Source of the DNA: Lacibacter luteus
Lineage (GTDB): Bacteria; Bacteroidota; Bacteroidia; Chitinophagales; Chitinophagaceae
Length of the DNA: 64,000 nucleotides
Direction of reading: 5' to 3'
NCBI RefSeq assembly: GCF_004118265.1
Contig: NZ_SDHW01000005.1
Coordinates: forward strand, 124,001 to 188,000
The notes under the pieces are model-generated. The model worked only from the letters and a program-made list of their open reading frames with translations. It was not told the origin of the DNA and did not search any database. The position numbers were made by a program, and so were the translations under genes. Position 1 is the stretch's first letter, and every line of letters starts with the position of its first letter. Of the stretch, positions 9,268 to 18,553 are shown piece by piece.

Positions 9268-10086
9268 ATGAGAAGACTTCTTTTAGGCTCAGCTGTAGTA
9301 TTATTTGCAGCATTATTTATTGTAGCCTGTTCTAAATCTGCAAAAGAATCTGCACCCGATCAGGTGTCCGATGAAATCTTAAGCTTAATTGCTTTTCAGG
9401 GTTTGTCTACAAGCAATGTAAAAGCAGTTAGCGGCGGCTACCTCGTCGAAGGCGACATCTTCATAAGCAACGATCAATTAAAGTCTGTTCCCGGTGGAGC
9501 GAATATGACTATTGCAAGCGAAGAACAGTACCGTACATTTAACCTGGTTTCAGTAAGCGGCACAAGAACGATCAATGTGTATCTTGAGCTCGCCGACCCT
9601 AATGCAGGTACTTATTTTGGTCCGGCACTTGATGAAGCTATTAAGCGTTATAACGATTTAAATCTGTCGCTCAAATTTAATCGTGTTACTTCTGCTCCCG
9701 GAACAGGTGGTATGACTGTAAAGGCTTATTACGAAAATAGCAATACAATTGGCTTTGGTGGTTTTCCTTCAGGTGGCAACCCTTATAATCTCATTAGCCT
9801 TAATACAAAATATTTTACTGCAAGTGCCAATACTAACTGGCTGGCAACTGTAATTGCGCATGAAATGGGCCATTGCATTGGTTTCCGTCATACAGATTAT
9901 ATGCGTCGTGCATATAGCTGTGGTTCGGGTGGCAACGAAGGACAGGCAAAGAATGGCGTTGGTGCTGTACTTATTCCTGGTACACCTTCAGGTCCTGATG
10001 CACTTAGCTGGATGCTTGCTTGTTCAGATGGAACAAACAGACCATTTAATGCAAATGATGTGATAGCCTTAAACTATCTCTATTAA
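9268..10086 (+). CDS. Lipoprotein zinc metallopeptidase, M57-like
   Basis: This predicted extracellular zinc protease of 272 residues has a lipoprotein signal (ALFIVACSKS, lipobox Cys at about residue 21) and a zinc site HEMGHCIGFRH, the HExxHxxGxxH metzincin pattern. The arrangement (VSGTRTINVYLEL early, NWLATVIAHEMGH late, a C-terminal SWMLACSDG and ALNYLY) fits the Bacteroidota M57 / dual-action HEIGH group. The upstream gap of 146 bases is A/T-rich and likely holds the promoter. A strong terminator follows 24 bases after the stop. Confidence 0.85.
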   Translation: MRRLLLGSAVVLFAALFIVACSKSAKESAPDQVSDEILSLIAFQGLSTSNVKAVSGGYLVEGDIFISNDQLKSVPGGANMTIASEEQYRTFNLVSVSGTRTINVYLELADPNAGTYFGPALDEAIKRYNDLNLSLKFNRVTSAPGTGGMTVKAYYENSNTIGFGGFPSGGNPYNLISLNTKYFTASANTNWLATVIAHEMGHCIGFRHTDYMRRAYSCGSGGNEGQAKNGVGAVLIPGTPSGPDALSWMLACSDGTNRPFNANDVIALNYLY

Positions 10087-10109
10087 GCGTAGTGATCGTA
10101 CAAAAGCAT

Positions 10110-10148
10110 AAAGAGAAAGCCCCGCAATTTGCGGGGCTTTCTCTTTTT
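10110..10148. terminator. Bidirectional rho-independent terminator
   Basis: A 16-base arm (AAAGAGAAAGCCCCGC) pairs with GCGGGGCTTTCTCTTT after a 5-base loop, and the hairpin has T or A runs on both sides. It serves the metalloprotease on the plus strand and the convergent pgi on the minus strand. The pgi stop codon lies inside its T run. Confidence 0.9.
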
Positions 10149-11775
10149 ATTTGCGTAATGCTTTGTATTGATTAATGAGAGCATTGGTTGATGCATCATG
10201 CGATGTAACAACAGCATCGCTTTCCAGCTCAGGGAGAATTTTATTCGCCAATTGTTTACCCAATTCAACACCCCATTGATCGAAACTGTAAACATTCCAG
10301 ATAACACCTTGTACAAATATCTTGTGTTCGTAGAATGAAACCAGTTCGCCTAGTGTAAACGGCGTGATCTGTTTTACAAGAATGGAATTAGTAGGGCGGT
10401 TTCCTTCAAATACTTTGTAAGGAATCAACTCTTCTTTTACACCTTCAGCAATCACTTCTTCTTTTGATTTGCCGTTCATGAGTGCTTCTGTTTGCGCAAA
10501 GAAGTTACTCATGAGCTTGTTGTGATGATCGCTCAGCGGATTATGACTGATAGCCGGAGCAATAAAATCAGAAGGAATTAAATGTGTGCCTTGATGGATC
10601 AATTGATAAAATGAATGCTGACCATTTGTACCCGGCTCACCCCAAATAATCGGGCCTGTGCTGTACTCAACTTTGTTGCCGCTGCGATCAACATACTTAC
10701 CATTGCTCTCCATATTTCCCTGCTGGAAGTAAGCTGCAAAACGGTGCAGGTATTGATCATAAGGAAGAATGGCTTCACTCTTTGCATCAAAGAAATTTAC
10801 ATACCAGGTGCCCAGCAATGCCATGATCACAGGAATATTTTTATCGAAGGCTGCAGTTTTAAAATGTTCATCAGCAGCATAGGCGCCTTTCAGCAATTCT
10901 TCAAAATTGTTATAGCCAATGGTTAAGGCAATAGATAAACCGATGGCGCTCCACAAACTGTAACGGCCACCAACCCAATCCCAGAACTCAAACATGTTGG
11001 CTTTATCAATACCAAACTTCACCACTTCTTTTTCGTTGGTAGATAATGCAGCAAAATGTTTGGCAACAAAAGTTTCGTCTTTTGCATGCTGCAAAAACCA
11101 GCTTCTTGCACTGTGTGCATTGGTCATGGTTTCCTGTGTGGTAAATGTTTTTGATGCAATAAGAAACAACGTTTCATCTGCAGTTACTTTTTTCAACGTT
11201 TCTGCAATATGTGTTCCATCTACATTACTTACAAAATAGGTTTCAATACCATCAACCCAATAAGCCTTTAATGCTTCGGTTACCATTACAGGGCCAAGAT
11301 CGCTACCTCCAATACCAATGTTTACAATGTATTTGATCTTTTTACCGGTGTAACCTTTCCATTCGCCACCGTGAATGCTTGCACAAAAGCTTTTCATTTG
11401 TGCCAATACACGTTGCACATCGGGCATTACATCTTTTCCATCAACCAAAACAGGCTTGCCGGAGAAATTACGAAGAGCAGTATGCAACACTGCACGCTTT
11501 TCAGTATGATTGATCACATCACCGGCAAACATCTTTTCAATTGCTTCTTTCACCTTGCATTCATCTGCTAACTGTTGCAGCAGCTGAATGGTTTCTTCGG
11601 TAATGATATTTTTAGAATAATCGAAGATGATATCGCCTTCGGTAACATTGAATTTTTGAAAACGGTTTGCATCAGCTGCAAACAATTGTTTCATGTGTAC
11701 CTGTTTCATTTGTACAGCATGTACTGTTAACTGTTGCCAGGCTTTTGTTGTAGTTGGGTTAATCGATGAAAGCAT
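10147..11775 (-). CDS. pgi: Glucose-6-phosphate isomerase
   Basis: This enzyme interconverts glucose-6-phosphate and fructose-6-phosphate in glycolysis and gluconeogenesis. The 542-residue length matches the long bacterial form. Family stretches include [58 protein letters not shown] and [20 protein letters not shown], in the usual order and containing the sugar-phosphate site and catalytic Glu and His. The start at 11775 gives [14 protein letters not shown], a normal N-terminus. ribF lies 24 bases upstream on the same strand and may be co-transcribed. Confidence 0.97.
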   Translation of the reverse strand: MLSSINPTTTKAWQQLTVHAVQMKQVHMKQLFAADANRFQKFNVTEGDIIFDYSKNIITEETIQLLQQLADECKVKEAIEKMFAGDVINHTEKRAVLHTALRNFSGKPVLVDGKDVMPDVQRVLAQMKSFCASIHGGEWKGYTGKKIKYIVNIGIGGSDLGPVMVTEALKAYWVDGIETYFVSNVDGTHIAETLKKVTADETLFLIASKTFTTQETMTNAHSARSWFLQHAKDETFVAKHFAALSTNEKEVVKFGIDKANMFEFWDWVGGRYSLWSAIGLSIALTIGYNNFEELLKGAYAADEHFKTAAFDKNIPVIMALLGTWYVNFFDAKSEAILPYDQYLHRFAAYFQQGNMESNGKYVDRSGNKVEYSTGPIIWGEPGTNGQHSFYQLIHQGTHLIPSDFIAPAISHNPLSDHHNKLMSNFFAQTEALMNGKSKEEVIAEGVKEELIPYKVFEGNRPTNSILVKQITPFTLGELVSFYEHKIFVQGVIWNVYSFDQWGVELGKQLANKILPELESDAVVTSHDASTNALINQYKALRK

Positions 11776-11799
11776 ATTCGTTCATTTTATCAATAAATA

Positions 11800-12738
11800 T
11801 TATTCAGCATCGGCCAGCAGTTGCAGGCTTTGCTCTTTGTCTTTGTGCAACTGTTCAATCAGTTTATCCAATCCGTTAAACTTCACTTCTTCACGTAAAT
11901 GATATTTTACAAACACTTTTAAATGGCGGTTGTAAATGTCTTCTTCAAAATCGAACAGGTTTACTTCAGTTGTTTTTTGTGTGCCGTCAACAGTAGGTCT
12001 TGTGCCAATGTTCATCATCCCTTTTAAAATTCTTGTATCGCCTTCAATCTGTGCAAGCACAACATACACACCGTTTGCCGGAACCAGTTTACCTGCATCC
12101 TGTATCTGCAGGTTGGCAGTAGGGTAGCCCAGCTTGCGACCGAGTTTATTTCCTTCCACCACATATCCTCTGAAGAAATAGGTATAGCCTAAAAGTTGAT
12201 TGGCTGTTTGTGCATCGCCTTTTGCAATGGCTTCACGGATTTTTGTTGAACTTACTGCTACTTCGTTCAACACCTGTTTCGGAATTTCTTTTACATCGTA
12301 GGCAAACTCTTTTCCCATCTGCTGCATCAACGCAAAATCACCTTCACGGTTGTTGCCGAATTTATGATCGTAACCAATAATAATGAGTGATGGGCTGAAC
12401 AGCTTTACCAAAAAATCCTGGATGTACTGTTGTGCAGTTTGTGCTGCAAAAGCTTTATCAAACGGAACAACAACGAGGTTATCCAATCCCTGCTGTTTCA
12501 ACAGTTCAATACGTTCTTCCAGTGTAGTAAGTTCGGCTACTTCCTGCTCGGGTTTAAGCACTTTACGGGGATGTGGGTAGAAGCTGATGAGTACCGATTC
12601 GGCTTCCCGTTCTTTAGCTTCAGCAATTAATTGCCGGATAATTTGCTGGTGACCAAGATGCACACCATCGAACGTACCGATTGTTAGTACGGTTTTGCTG
12701 AAAACCGGCAGTTGCTGCAGACTTCTGTAAACCTTCAT
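11800..12738 (-). CDS. ribF: Bifunctional riboflavin kinase / FAD synthetase
   Basis: This enzyme makes FMN and then FAD from riboflavin. The N-terminal FAD synthetase half carries LTIGTFDGVHLGHQQII, the nucleotidyl-transfer signature. The C-terminal kinase half carries LGYPTANLQIQD, NGVYVVLAQIEG and GMMNIGTRPTVDG. The ATG at 12738 is chosen because the family N-terminus (MKVYRSLQQLP) begins there. The product is 312 residues, standard for the family. Divergent from purM. Confidence 0.95.
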   Translation of the reverse strand: MKVYRSLQQLPVFSKTVLTIGTFDGVHLGHQQIIRQLIAEAKEREAESVLISFYPHPRKVLKPEQEVAELTTLEERIELLKQQGLDNLVVVPFDKAFAAQTAQQYIQDFLVKLFSPSLIIIGYDHKFGNNREGDFALMQQMGKEFAYDVKEIPKQVLNEVAVSSTKIREAIAKGDAQTANQLLGYTYFFRGYVVEGNKLGRKLGYPTANLQIQDAGKLVPANGVYVVLAQIEGDTRILKGMMNIGTRPTVDGTQKTTEVNLFDFEEDIYNRHLKVFVKYHLREEVKFNGLDKLIEQLHKDKEQSLQLLADAE

Positions 12739-12809
12739 AATTTGAAGGCACAAAAGTAACACATTTGATGTGTGGAAGTGTTAGTTTTGCGGCTCATAAT
12801 CATCGGTAC

Positions 12810-13982
12810 ATGTCATTATACAATAAACGGGGCGTTTCAGCGCAAAAGGAAGAAGTACACAAGGCAGTAGAACATCTCGACCAGGGTTTATATCCAAATG
12901 CGTTTTGCAAACTCTATCCTGATTATTTGGGTGGCGATGCCGATTGGGTGAATGTGACGCATGCCGATGGTGCAGGTACCAAAAGTATTCTTGCTTATCT
13001 GTATTGGAAAGAAACGGGTAATGCATCGGTTTGGAAAGGCATTGCACAGGATGCTATTGTTATGAACCTCGATGACCTGCTTTGTGTAGGTATTTATGAT
13101 AATATTTTATTCTCTTCAACAGTAGATCGTAACAAAACATTGATTCCGGGAGAAGTATTGGAACAGGTGATCAACGGGTCGGCTGAGTTGTTTGCACAAC
13201 TGAAAGAATATGGGGTGAACATTCATTACCTAGGTGGCGAAACGGCTGATGTGGGTGATGTTGTGCGTACCATTGCAGTTAATGGAACGATGACGGCTCG
13301 CTGGCCAAAGAGCAAAGTAATCAGCAACGATAAAATAAAAGCCGGTGATGTAATTGTGGGTTTAGCTGGTTTTGGACAGGCAGATTATGAAACCTTTTAC
13401 AACAGTGGCTTAGGAAGTAATGGCTTAACAAGTGCAAGACACGATGTGTTGGAGAAATATTATGCGCATCATTTCCCTGAAACATTTGAATCGAAATTGA
13501 GTGATGATGTGGTGTATATCGGCAAACATCGTTTGGCTGATGAAGTGCAATTGCCGAATGGTGAAACATCACTCATCGGTCGCTTGTTGCTTTCACCAAC
13601 AAGAACATTTGCACCGGTGTTGAAGGAAATTCTGCAGAATCATTTTGATGCAGTACATGGTTTGATCCATTGCAGTGGTGGTGGACAAACCAAGTGTATG
13701 AAATATTTACCAGGACCAATGAAGATCGTGAAAGACAATCTGTTTACACCGCCAATCATTTTTGATCTGATACAGGAAGCTTCCGGTGCTGATGCACGTG
13801 AAATGTACCAGGTGTTCAACATGGGTACAAGGCTCGAGATTTATACCAATGAAAAAGATGCGGATACATTGATCAATATTTCGAAATCGTTTGGTGTTGA
13901 TGCACAGGTGATCGGCAGGGTAGAAGCGAGTGAGAAGAAAGAGTTGCTGATTAAATTGAAGGATGAAGAATTAACCTTCTAG
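12810..13982 (+). CDS. purM: Phosphoribosylformylglycinamidine cyclo-ligase (AIR synthase)
   Basis: PurM closes the imidazole ring in purine synthesis, using ATP. The 390-residue product is longer than the E. coli enzyme (about 345), as is usual for Bacteroidota. Motifs seen are THADGAGTKS, QDAIVMNLDDLLCVG, YLGGETADVGD and IHCSGGGQTKCMKYLPG. The start at 12810 gives MSLYNKRGVSAQKEEV, the expected N-terminus; in-frame codons before it lie in the ribF-purM intergenic gap. A terminator follows. Confidence 0.95.
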   Translation: MSLYNKRGVSAQKEEVHKAVEHLDQGLYPNAFCKLYPDYLGGDADWVNVTHADGAGTKSILAYLYWKETGNASVWKGIAQDAIVMNLDDLLCVGIYDNILFSSTVDRNKTLIPGEVLEQVINGSAELFAQLKEYGVNIHYLGGETADVGDVVRTIAVNGTMTARWPKSKVISNDKIKAGDVIVGLAGFGQADYETFYNSGLGSNGLTSARHDVLEKYYAHHFPETFESKLSDDVVYIGKHRLADEVQLPNGETSLIGRLLLSPTRTFAPVLKEILQNHFDAVHGLIHCSGGGQTKCMKYLPGPMKIVKDNLFTPPIIFDLIQEASGADAREMYQVFNMGTRLEIYTNEKDADTLINISKSFGVDAQVIGRVEASEKKELLIKLKDEELTF

Positions 13983-13990
13983 AAAATAGA

Positions 13991-14017
13991 AAAGCGAGGC
14001 TAAACCTCGCTTTTTTT
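13991..14017. terminator. Rho-independent terminator after purM
   Basis: The stem GCGAGG / CCTCGC with loop CTAAA is flanked by AAA and a run of seven T. It sits between the convergent purM and M56-amidase genes and could work both ways. Confidence 0.85.
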
Positions 14018-14044
14018 ATACAAAGCAATTTTGCTTTCTATGTT

Positions 14045-16279
14045 TTAATTAAACGTAATTGAAGTTGTACTTACAGGTAAACGGAGATTTATTTTTTGTA
14101 TTGACCTACAATATACTTTTCTCCCGTTTTGAATTGCGGGAACCCATTTAGGGCCTTTTTTAATTGCTTCTATCAGCACTTCTGCAAGCTTCGTGTTCTG
14201 CATGGTTTTGGCTTTTACCTTACTGACAAATCCATCAGGAGTAACAATAAATTCAACTTCACACAAGCCGTCTTTACCCTCTGCAGTTAAAGCATCAATA
14301 TTTTCTCTTATTACTTTTTCCATATACCTGTTCCATGCAAGTTCTCCACCGGGAAACTGAGGCATTATTTCTGCTTTTGTAAAAATGGGAGTGCCTTCCG
14401 GAATACTATTTGTGTTTTTAGGCAAAGTGTCTTTTGCTTGTTGCGGTTGTTCTATTGTATTTTTTTCTGTTATAACCGCATCTTCAAAAATAATAACGCC
14501 ATCTTTTGCCTCAGATCCATATTTAGTGATCGCATCTTTATTGTTCTTTGGAATTACAGTAACTGTTTTTGCTGTAATTAATAAAGAGTCTGTCATTTTT
14601 CTTGTAGATTTCTTTCCATTAATAATGATAAGGTGATTATTATAAGTGTTGTTATCAACTAGAATTGAATCAGAAATCAGCTTTGTTACTTTTTTGTTTG
14701 AATTAGGGATTGTATCGTTTTGAGTGTTGGTAATTGTAGTTATGTCTGATGCTTTATTTTTTCCGGATGCATAGTTCACAATACCTTTTAAAATAGCTGC
14801 TGCTATTTGTTCCTGGTTCTTTTCGTTTGATACAAACTCCGCATCGTTTTTATTACTGATAAATCCGCATTCAATCAAAATAGAAGGGAAGGGAGCTGAT
14901 TGAATAACATAAATACCCTTTTCCCTTTGCTTGATGGCAGGTTCACGAATAGCCATAATATCTTTCATCTCGCCAAGAATGGTTAAGCCAAGCTGCTTGC
15001 TTTTGTCAAGATAAGGAGTACCATCTTTCGCAACATAAATTTCTACACCATTTGCAGGGTTATCTGATTTGGTTCCTTGCCGAACAACAGGTGGCGCATA
15101 AGCGGCATGAATGGAGATAAACAGATCGGCATTTTGTTCCGTTGCAATACGTAACCGGTCGTTCAATGCAACATCGGTTTCTGTTGGTCTGGTAAAAACG
15201 AGTTTAAGGTTTACATCTTTATTGAGTGCTTTTATTTTATTGCAAATGGCCAGAACTACTTCATCTTCCTGCAAATTGTTTAAACCTCTTACGCCCGTAG
15301 GAATTCCATTTTTATAACCATGTGCGGCATCAATTACAACCGTTAATGGTTGTTCTAATTCAGAAAACGGGGAGAGATTTGTTTCACTACGATTAATTTT
15401 TACAGCAAAAGCAGTAACCAAAAACGTAAGCAACGGCAGTAATAACAAGCGGCTGATATAGCTCGCTTTCGGGTTTTTAAGTTTCGACAGCATAAGGAGT
15501 CTTCGTTTAATAGGTGAATAAAAAAAGGGGTTGGTGAAAGGAAGTGTATGACCGGGAAAAGCTGATGCAAGGATCATTGCAGCCAGTGCAGAACTGTCCT
15601 GATCCTGTACCGCTTTTTTATCGGCAATAAATTCATGGATCATTGATAGTTCTTTGCGTATAAGCCAGAAGAACGGGTTTATCCAAAATGCAATCAGCAA
15701 GAGATTCAAAAACAATTTATCAAGGCTATGTTTTTCTTTTACATGCACCAGCTCATGGGCAAAAATCTGTTGACCATGTATTGATTCAAATGCAATATTT
15801 CTGTTCCAGAAAATGTAATTGAAAAAAGAAAAGGGTGTGCCTTTGGCGTCGGTATCAACGAATACCAGCTGTTCTGTTTTCCAATGCTGGTATTTTTTAT
15901 AAAGACGGAAAATTTGAACAAGTGCTTTTATAAATCCGGCAAATATCAGCAGTGATACTATCAGGTAGAGATAAGTGCTGATGTGTTCTGTAGTAAAATG
16001 ATTTGTTACTGAAGCTGTTTGCTGCACATCTTCTTCAAACCAGGTTTCGTTGGTGGTGATGGTTTGTAAAACTTTGTACGAGGTAGCTGTTTGCTCAGCA
16101 GGATGATACCAAAGCTGAAATTGCAGCAAAGGAAGCGTTAGCGACAGCACTACAGCTGCCAGCAAATAAAAGCGATTCCATTGATGAAAGATTTTGTTAC
16201 GTAGTGCCAGCCAGTAATAAGCGGTTAATACACCGGAGCAGATGATTACTTTCAGCAGGTATTCGGTTAGAGCAGTCAT
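14045..16279 (-). CDS. M56 (BlaR1-like) sensor protease fused to amidase and TonB-C domains
   Basis: A three-part fusion of 744 residues. The first part (about 1-290) is a membrane-embedded BlaR1/MecR1-like M56 zinc protease with several hydrophobic segments, the zinc site HELVHVKE and downstream HEFIADKKAV. The second part (about 310-515) looks like an N-acetylmuramoyl-L-alanine amidase of the Amidase_3 type: VVIDAAHGYKNG, the QEDEV Glu, ISIHAAY, and LIECGFISNKND supply the zinc His and Glu set. A short SusC plug-like segment (KYGSEAKDGVIIFED) follows. The last part (about 635-744) is a TonB C-terminal-like domain. BlaI lies 2 bases upstream. The fusion suggests wall-fragment sensing coupled to regulator cleavage; that is inference. 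Confidence 0.85.
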   Translation of the reverse strand: MTALTEYLLKVIICSGVLTAYYWLALRNKIFHQWNRFYLLAAVVLSLTLPLLQFQLWYHPAEQTATSYKVLQTITTNETWFEEDVQQTASVTNHFTTEHISTYLYLIVSLLIFAGFIKALVQIFRLYKKYQHWKTEQLVFVDTDAKGTPFSFFNYIFWNRNIAFESIHGQQIFAHELVHVKEKHSLDKLFLNLLLIAFWINPFFWLIRKELSMIHEFIADKKAVQDQDSSALAAMILASAFPGHTLPFTNPFFYSPIKRRLLMLSKLKNPKASYISRLLLLPLLTFLVTAFAVKINRSETNLSPFSELEQPLTVVIDAAHGYKNGIPTGVRGLNNLQEDEVVLAICNKIKALNKDVNLKLVFTRPTETDVALNDRLRIATEQNADLFISIHAAYAPPVVRQGTKSDNPANGVEIYVAKDGTPYLDKSKQLGLTILGEMKDIMAIREPAIKQREKGIYVIQSAPFPSILIECGFISNKNDAEFVSNEKNQEQIAAAILKGIVNYASGKNKASDITTITNTQNDTIPNSNKKVTKLISDSILVDNNTYNNHLIIINGKKSTRKMTDSLLITAKTVTVIPKNNKDAITKYGSEAKDGVIIFEDAVITEKNTIEQPQQAKDTLPKNTNSIPEGTPIFTKAEIMPQFPGGELAWNRYMEKVIRENIDALTAEGKDGLCEVEFIVTPDGFVSKVKAKTMQNTKLAEVLIEAIKKGPKWVPAIQNGRKVYCRSIQKINLRLPVSTTSITFN

Positions 16280-16281
16280 GG

Positions 16282-16653
16282 TTATTTCTTTTTCAGGGTT
16301 TGTAAGAGTAGTTCAAGCTCTTCGATGCTGAGATTGTTTTCTTTCACCATAAAGGAAACAGCTTCGGAAAACGAGCCTTCAAAATAACCTTTCACCAATG
16401 TTTTCATACTGGCTTTTGAATAAGCTTCTTTTGTAATTGCAGGATAGTATTGATGCATGCGGCCAACCACATCAACCTTGATGTATTTCTTTTCTATTAA
16501 AATTTTCAGCAACGTTGCAACGGTGTTTTGATGCGGTTTGGGAACAGGCATTGCATCTACAATTTCTCTCAGGAATGCTTTGTTCAGTTTCCAGATCGCC
16601 TGCATTACCTGCTCTTCTGCTTTGGTAAGCGGTTTTAATTTGTCTGCACTCAT
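16282..16653 (-). CDS. BlaI/MecI/CopY family transcriptional repressor
   Basis: This 123-residue winged-helix repressor is of the type usually cleaved by an M56 partner. The sequence follows the family closely: LTKAEEQVMQAIWKL, PHQNTVATLLKILIEKKYI (recognition helix and wing) and YYPAITKEAYSK, with a C-terminal dimerisation part. The partner M56 gene starts 2 bases after its stop, so the pair is an operon. Two dyad sequences just upstream of the start are probable operators, suggesting autoregulation. Confidence 0.92.
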   Translation of the reverse strand: MSADKLKPLTKAEEQVMQAIWKLNKAFLREIVDAMPVPKPHQNTVATLLKILIEKKYIKVDVVGRMHQYYPAITKEAYSKASMKTLVKGYFEGSFSEAVSFMVKENNLSIEELELLLQTLKKK

Positions 16654-16666
16654 AAAACGAATGTAT

Positions 16667-16702
16667 AACTAAAAAATTAGTTTAACAACTAAAAATTTAG
16701 TT
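16667..16702. promoter_or_regulatory. Paired dyad operators for the BlaI-type repressor
   Basis: AACTAAAAAATTAGTT (16667-16682) and AACTAAAAATTTAGTT (16687-16702) are two near-identical palindromes with start-to-start spacing of 20 bases, about two helical turns. They lie 14 bases before the blaI-like start and 66 bases before the divergent ftsE-like gene. Family members bind paired dyads of this kind; binding here is inferred. Confidence 0.8.
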
Positions 16703-16767
16703 AAAGAAACATTTCAGCTTTCTTTTTCATTGGTTTGCACTTATTTTGCGGTATATAAAATTGTAGT

Positions 16768-17454
16768 ATGCTTCCGATCGTCGAAATAAACAACGCCAAT
16801 ATCTATCAAAGTGGTAATCTCATTCTCAGCAACGTTAATCTCTCGGTTAACCAAGGCGAGTTTGTGTACCTCGTTGGTAAAACAGGTACAGGTAAATCAT
16901 CTCTACTTAAAACGCTTTATGGCGAATTGCCTTTAACCGAAGGCGATGCTACAGTATCCGGATTTAATCTGCGTGACATGGATTGGAAAAAAGTTCCTTT
17001 CCTTCGTCGTAGTTTGGGTGTGGTGTTTCAGGATTTTCAATTGCTCACCGATCGTAATGTGCACGAGAATTTAAAATTTGTACTGAAGGCTACAGGTTGG
17101 AAAGATGAAAACCTGATGGAAGAAAAAATCAACGATGTATTAGACAAAGTTGGTTTGAAATCGAAAGGATTTAAAATGACCTTTGAAATGAGTGGTGGCG
17201 AACAGCAACGTGTTGATATTGCACGTGCATTGCTCAACTCTCCTAAATTAATATTGGCCGATGAACCTACGGGTAACCTCGATCCCGAAACAAGCGATGA
17301 AATCATGAACCTGCTTTTCCAGGTTGCACGTGATTATAACACAGCAGTGATTATGGCTACGCATGATTTTATGGTGATCAAAAAATATCCTGCACGTATG
17401 GTAAAGACCGAAGGCGGTAAAGTGTGGGATAATGCTACTGTAGAGCACGCATAA
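16768..17454 (+). CDS. ftsE: FtsE-type cell division ABC transporter ATPase
   Basis: A 228-residue ABC ATPase. Walker A is GKTGTGKSS, the Q-loop is VFQDFQLL, the signature is MSGGEQQR and Walker B is [12 protein letters not shown]. The opening ([20 protein letters not shown]) and the phrase [21 protein letters not shown] match FtsE, which works with FtsX to control wall hydrolases at division. No ftsX is adjacent, which is common in Bacteroidota. The last 20 bases overlap the convergent glycosyltransferase gene. Confidence 0.87.
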   Translation: MLPIVEINNANIYQSGNLILSNVNLSVNQGEFVYLVGKTGTGKSSLLKTLYGELPLTEGDATVSGFNLRDMDWKKVPFLRRSLGVVFQDFQLLTDRNVHENLKFVLKATGWKDENLMEEKINDVLDKVGLKSKGFKMTFEMSGGEQQRVDIARALLNSPKLILADEPTGNLDPETSDEIMNLLFQVARDYNTAVIMATHDFMVIKKYPARMVKTEGGKVWDNATVEHA

Positions 17455-18553
17455 GCTGCTCTGCATTTTTTCTGTTGTTAAAATTGTTTTGCAAGAGACC
17501 TTCTCTTATCTGCACATCATCATCGGTAAACTCTTTATGAAACAACCGGAATATCTGGTATTTCATTTCAGTAGGATTGTTTGCAAGCTGACATGCAGCC
17601 TCTAAACCTGTACCATTAAGCATGGCGTTGTTTGCAATAACATGTCGTCCTTTAAATAAGGCGTTTAATAATTTCAGTTTAATGCCCGACTGTATCATTG
17701 AAGGCAACACATGCACCTGTGCTTTCTGCATCAGATCGTTCAGTTCATCTTCACCGGGGTTAACTACCATGCAGGTGTGCGGATATTTCTGAGCTAATTC
17801 AACTAAGCGATCGGGAGGATTTTTTCCTGCAATTACAAAGGGAGTTTCCAGCTCATGAAAAACTTTTTCCAGCAACCAGCTTGCTGTTTTTTCATTTTCA
17901 GCTACCGATAAGTTACCGTGGTATAAAACGAAATTTCCTTTTCCTGTTTTGGATGTAACAATTGTATTGGGAATAAATGCAGGCAGGTAACTGATGTTCC
18001 CGGCTTTGAATGTTTTTTGATATGTGCTGCAGTCGTTTTGCGAAATAGAAAGTATGCGATAGTCTTTCAATGTAGCTTCATATCTTTTCAATAATCTGCT
18101 TTCGTGTTGCATGTAAGCTTTACGCACAAGCGATGTTTCCCACTTACCCAGTTGTTTATAGTATTCAAATTCGGTATTGTGTAAACGGATGGCGATATTC
18201 TTTTTTGTAACAGCACCTGAGCTTAAGCCGTAAGTGCAATGCACGCCTTCAAAAAAAACGGGATAATTATCTGCTTCCAAACGTTTCCATAATTGTTCAT
18301 CGTTACGGGAAGCAACAATATAAGGGAGTTGCAGTGAAAAACCTTTGTGCCCTTCCTGGCGGGTGTAATAATACACTTCTGCACAATATTTTTCCAGCTC
18401 AGTTTGTTCGCCACGGCCATATTCAAAACAATGCAGGTGAACTTTAATTCCCAATTCATGCAATGCTTTCACTTTGTAGAATACATCAACCACGCCACCA
18501 TAATCGGCAGGAAAGGGAACATCAAACGAAACAATATGTATGTGATCAGCCAA
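17435..18553 (-). CDS. Glycosyltransferase, GT4-like
   Basis: The 372-residue product has the two-lobed look of GT-B glycosyltransferases. The N-terminal lobe begins HIHIVSFDVPFPADYGG with an early glycine-rich donor/acceptor loop. The C-terminal lobe has GNFVLYHGNLS, FVIAGKNPP and HVLPSMIQSGIKLKLLNALFKG, a nucleotide-sugar-binding pattern. It overlaps the next upstream glycosyltransferase by 8 bases, so the two are probably translated together. The sugar and acceptor are unknown. Confidence 0.82.
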   Translation of the reverse strand: MADHIHIVSFDVPFPADYGGVVDVFYKVKALHELGIKVHLHCFEYGRGEQTELEKYCAEVYYYTRQEGHKGFSLQLPYIVASRNDEQLWKRLEADNYPVFFEGVHCTYGLSSGAVTKKNIAIRLHNTEFEYYKQLGKWETSLVRKAYMQHESRLLKRYEATLKDYRILSISQNDCSTYQKTFKAGNISYLPAFIPNTIVTSKTGKGNFVLYHGNLSVAENEKTASWLLEKVFHELETPFVIAGKNPPDRLVELAQKYPHTCMVVNPGEDELNDLMQKAQVHVLPSMIQSGIKLKLLNALFKGRHVIANNAMLNGTGLEAACQLANNPTEMKYQIFRLFHKEFTDDDVQIREGLLQNNFNNRKNAEQLMRALQ

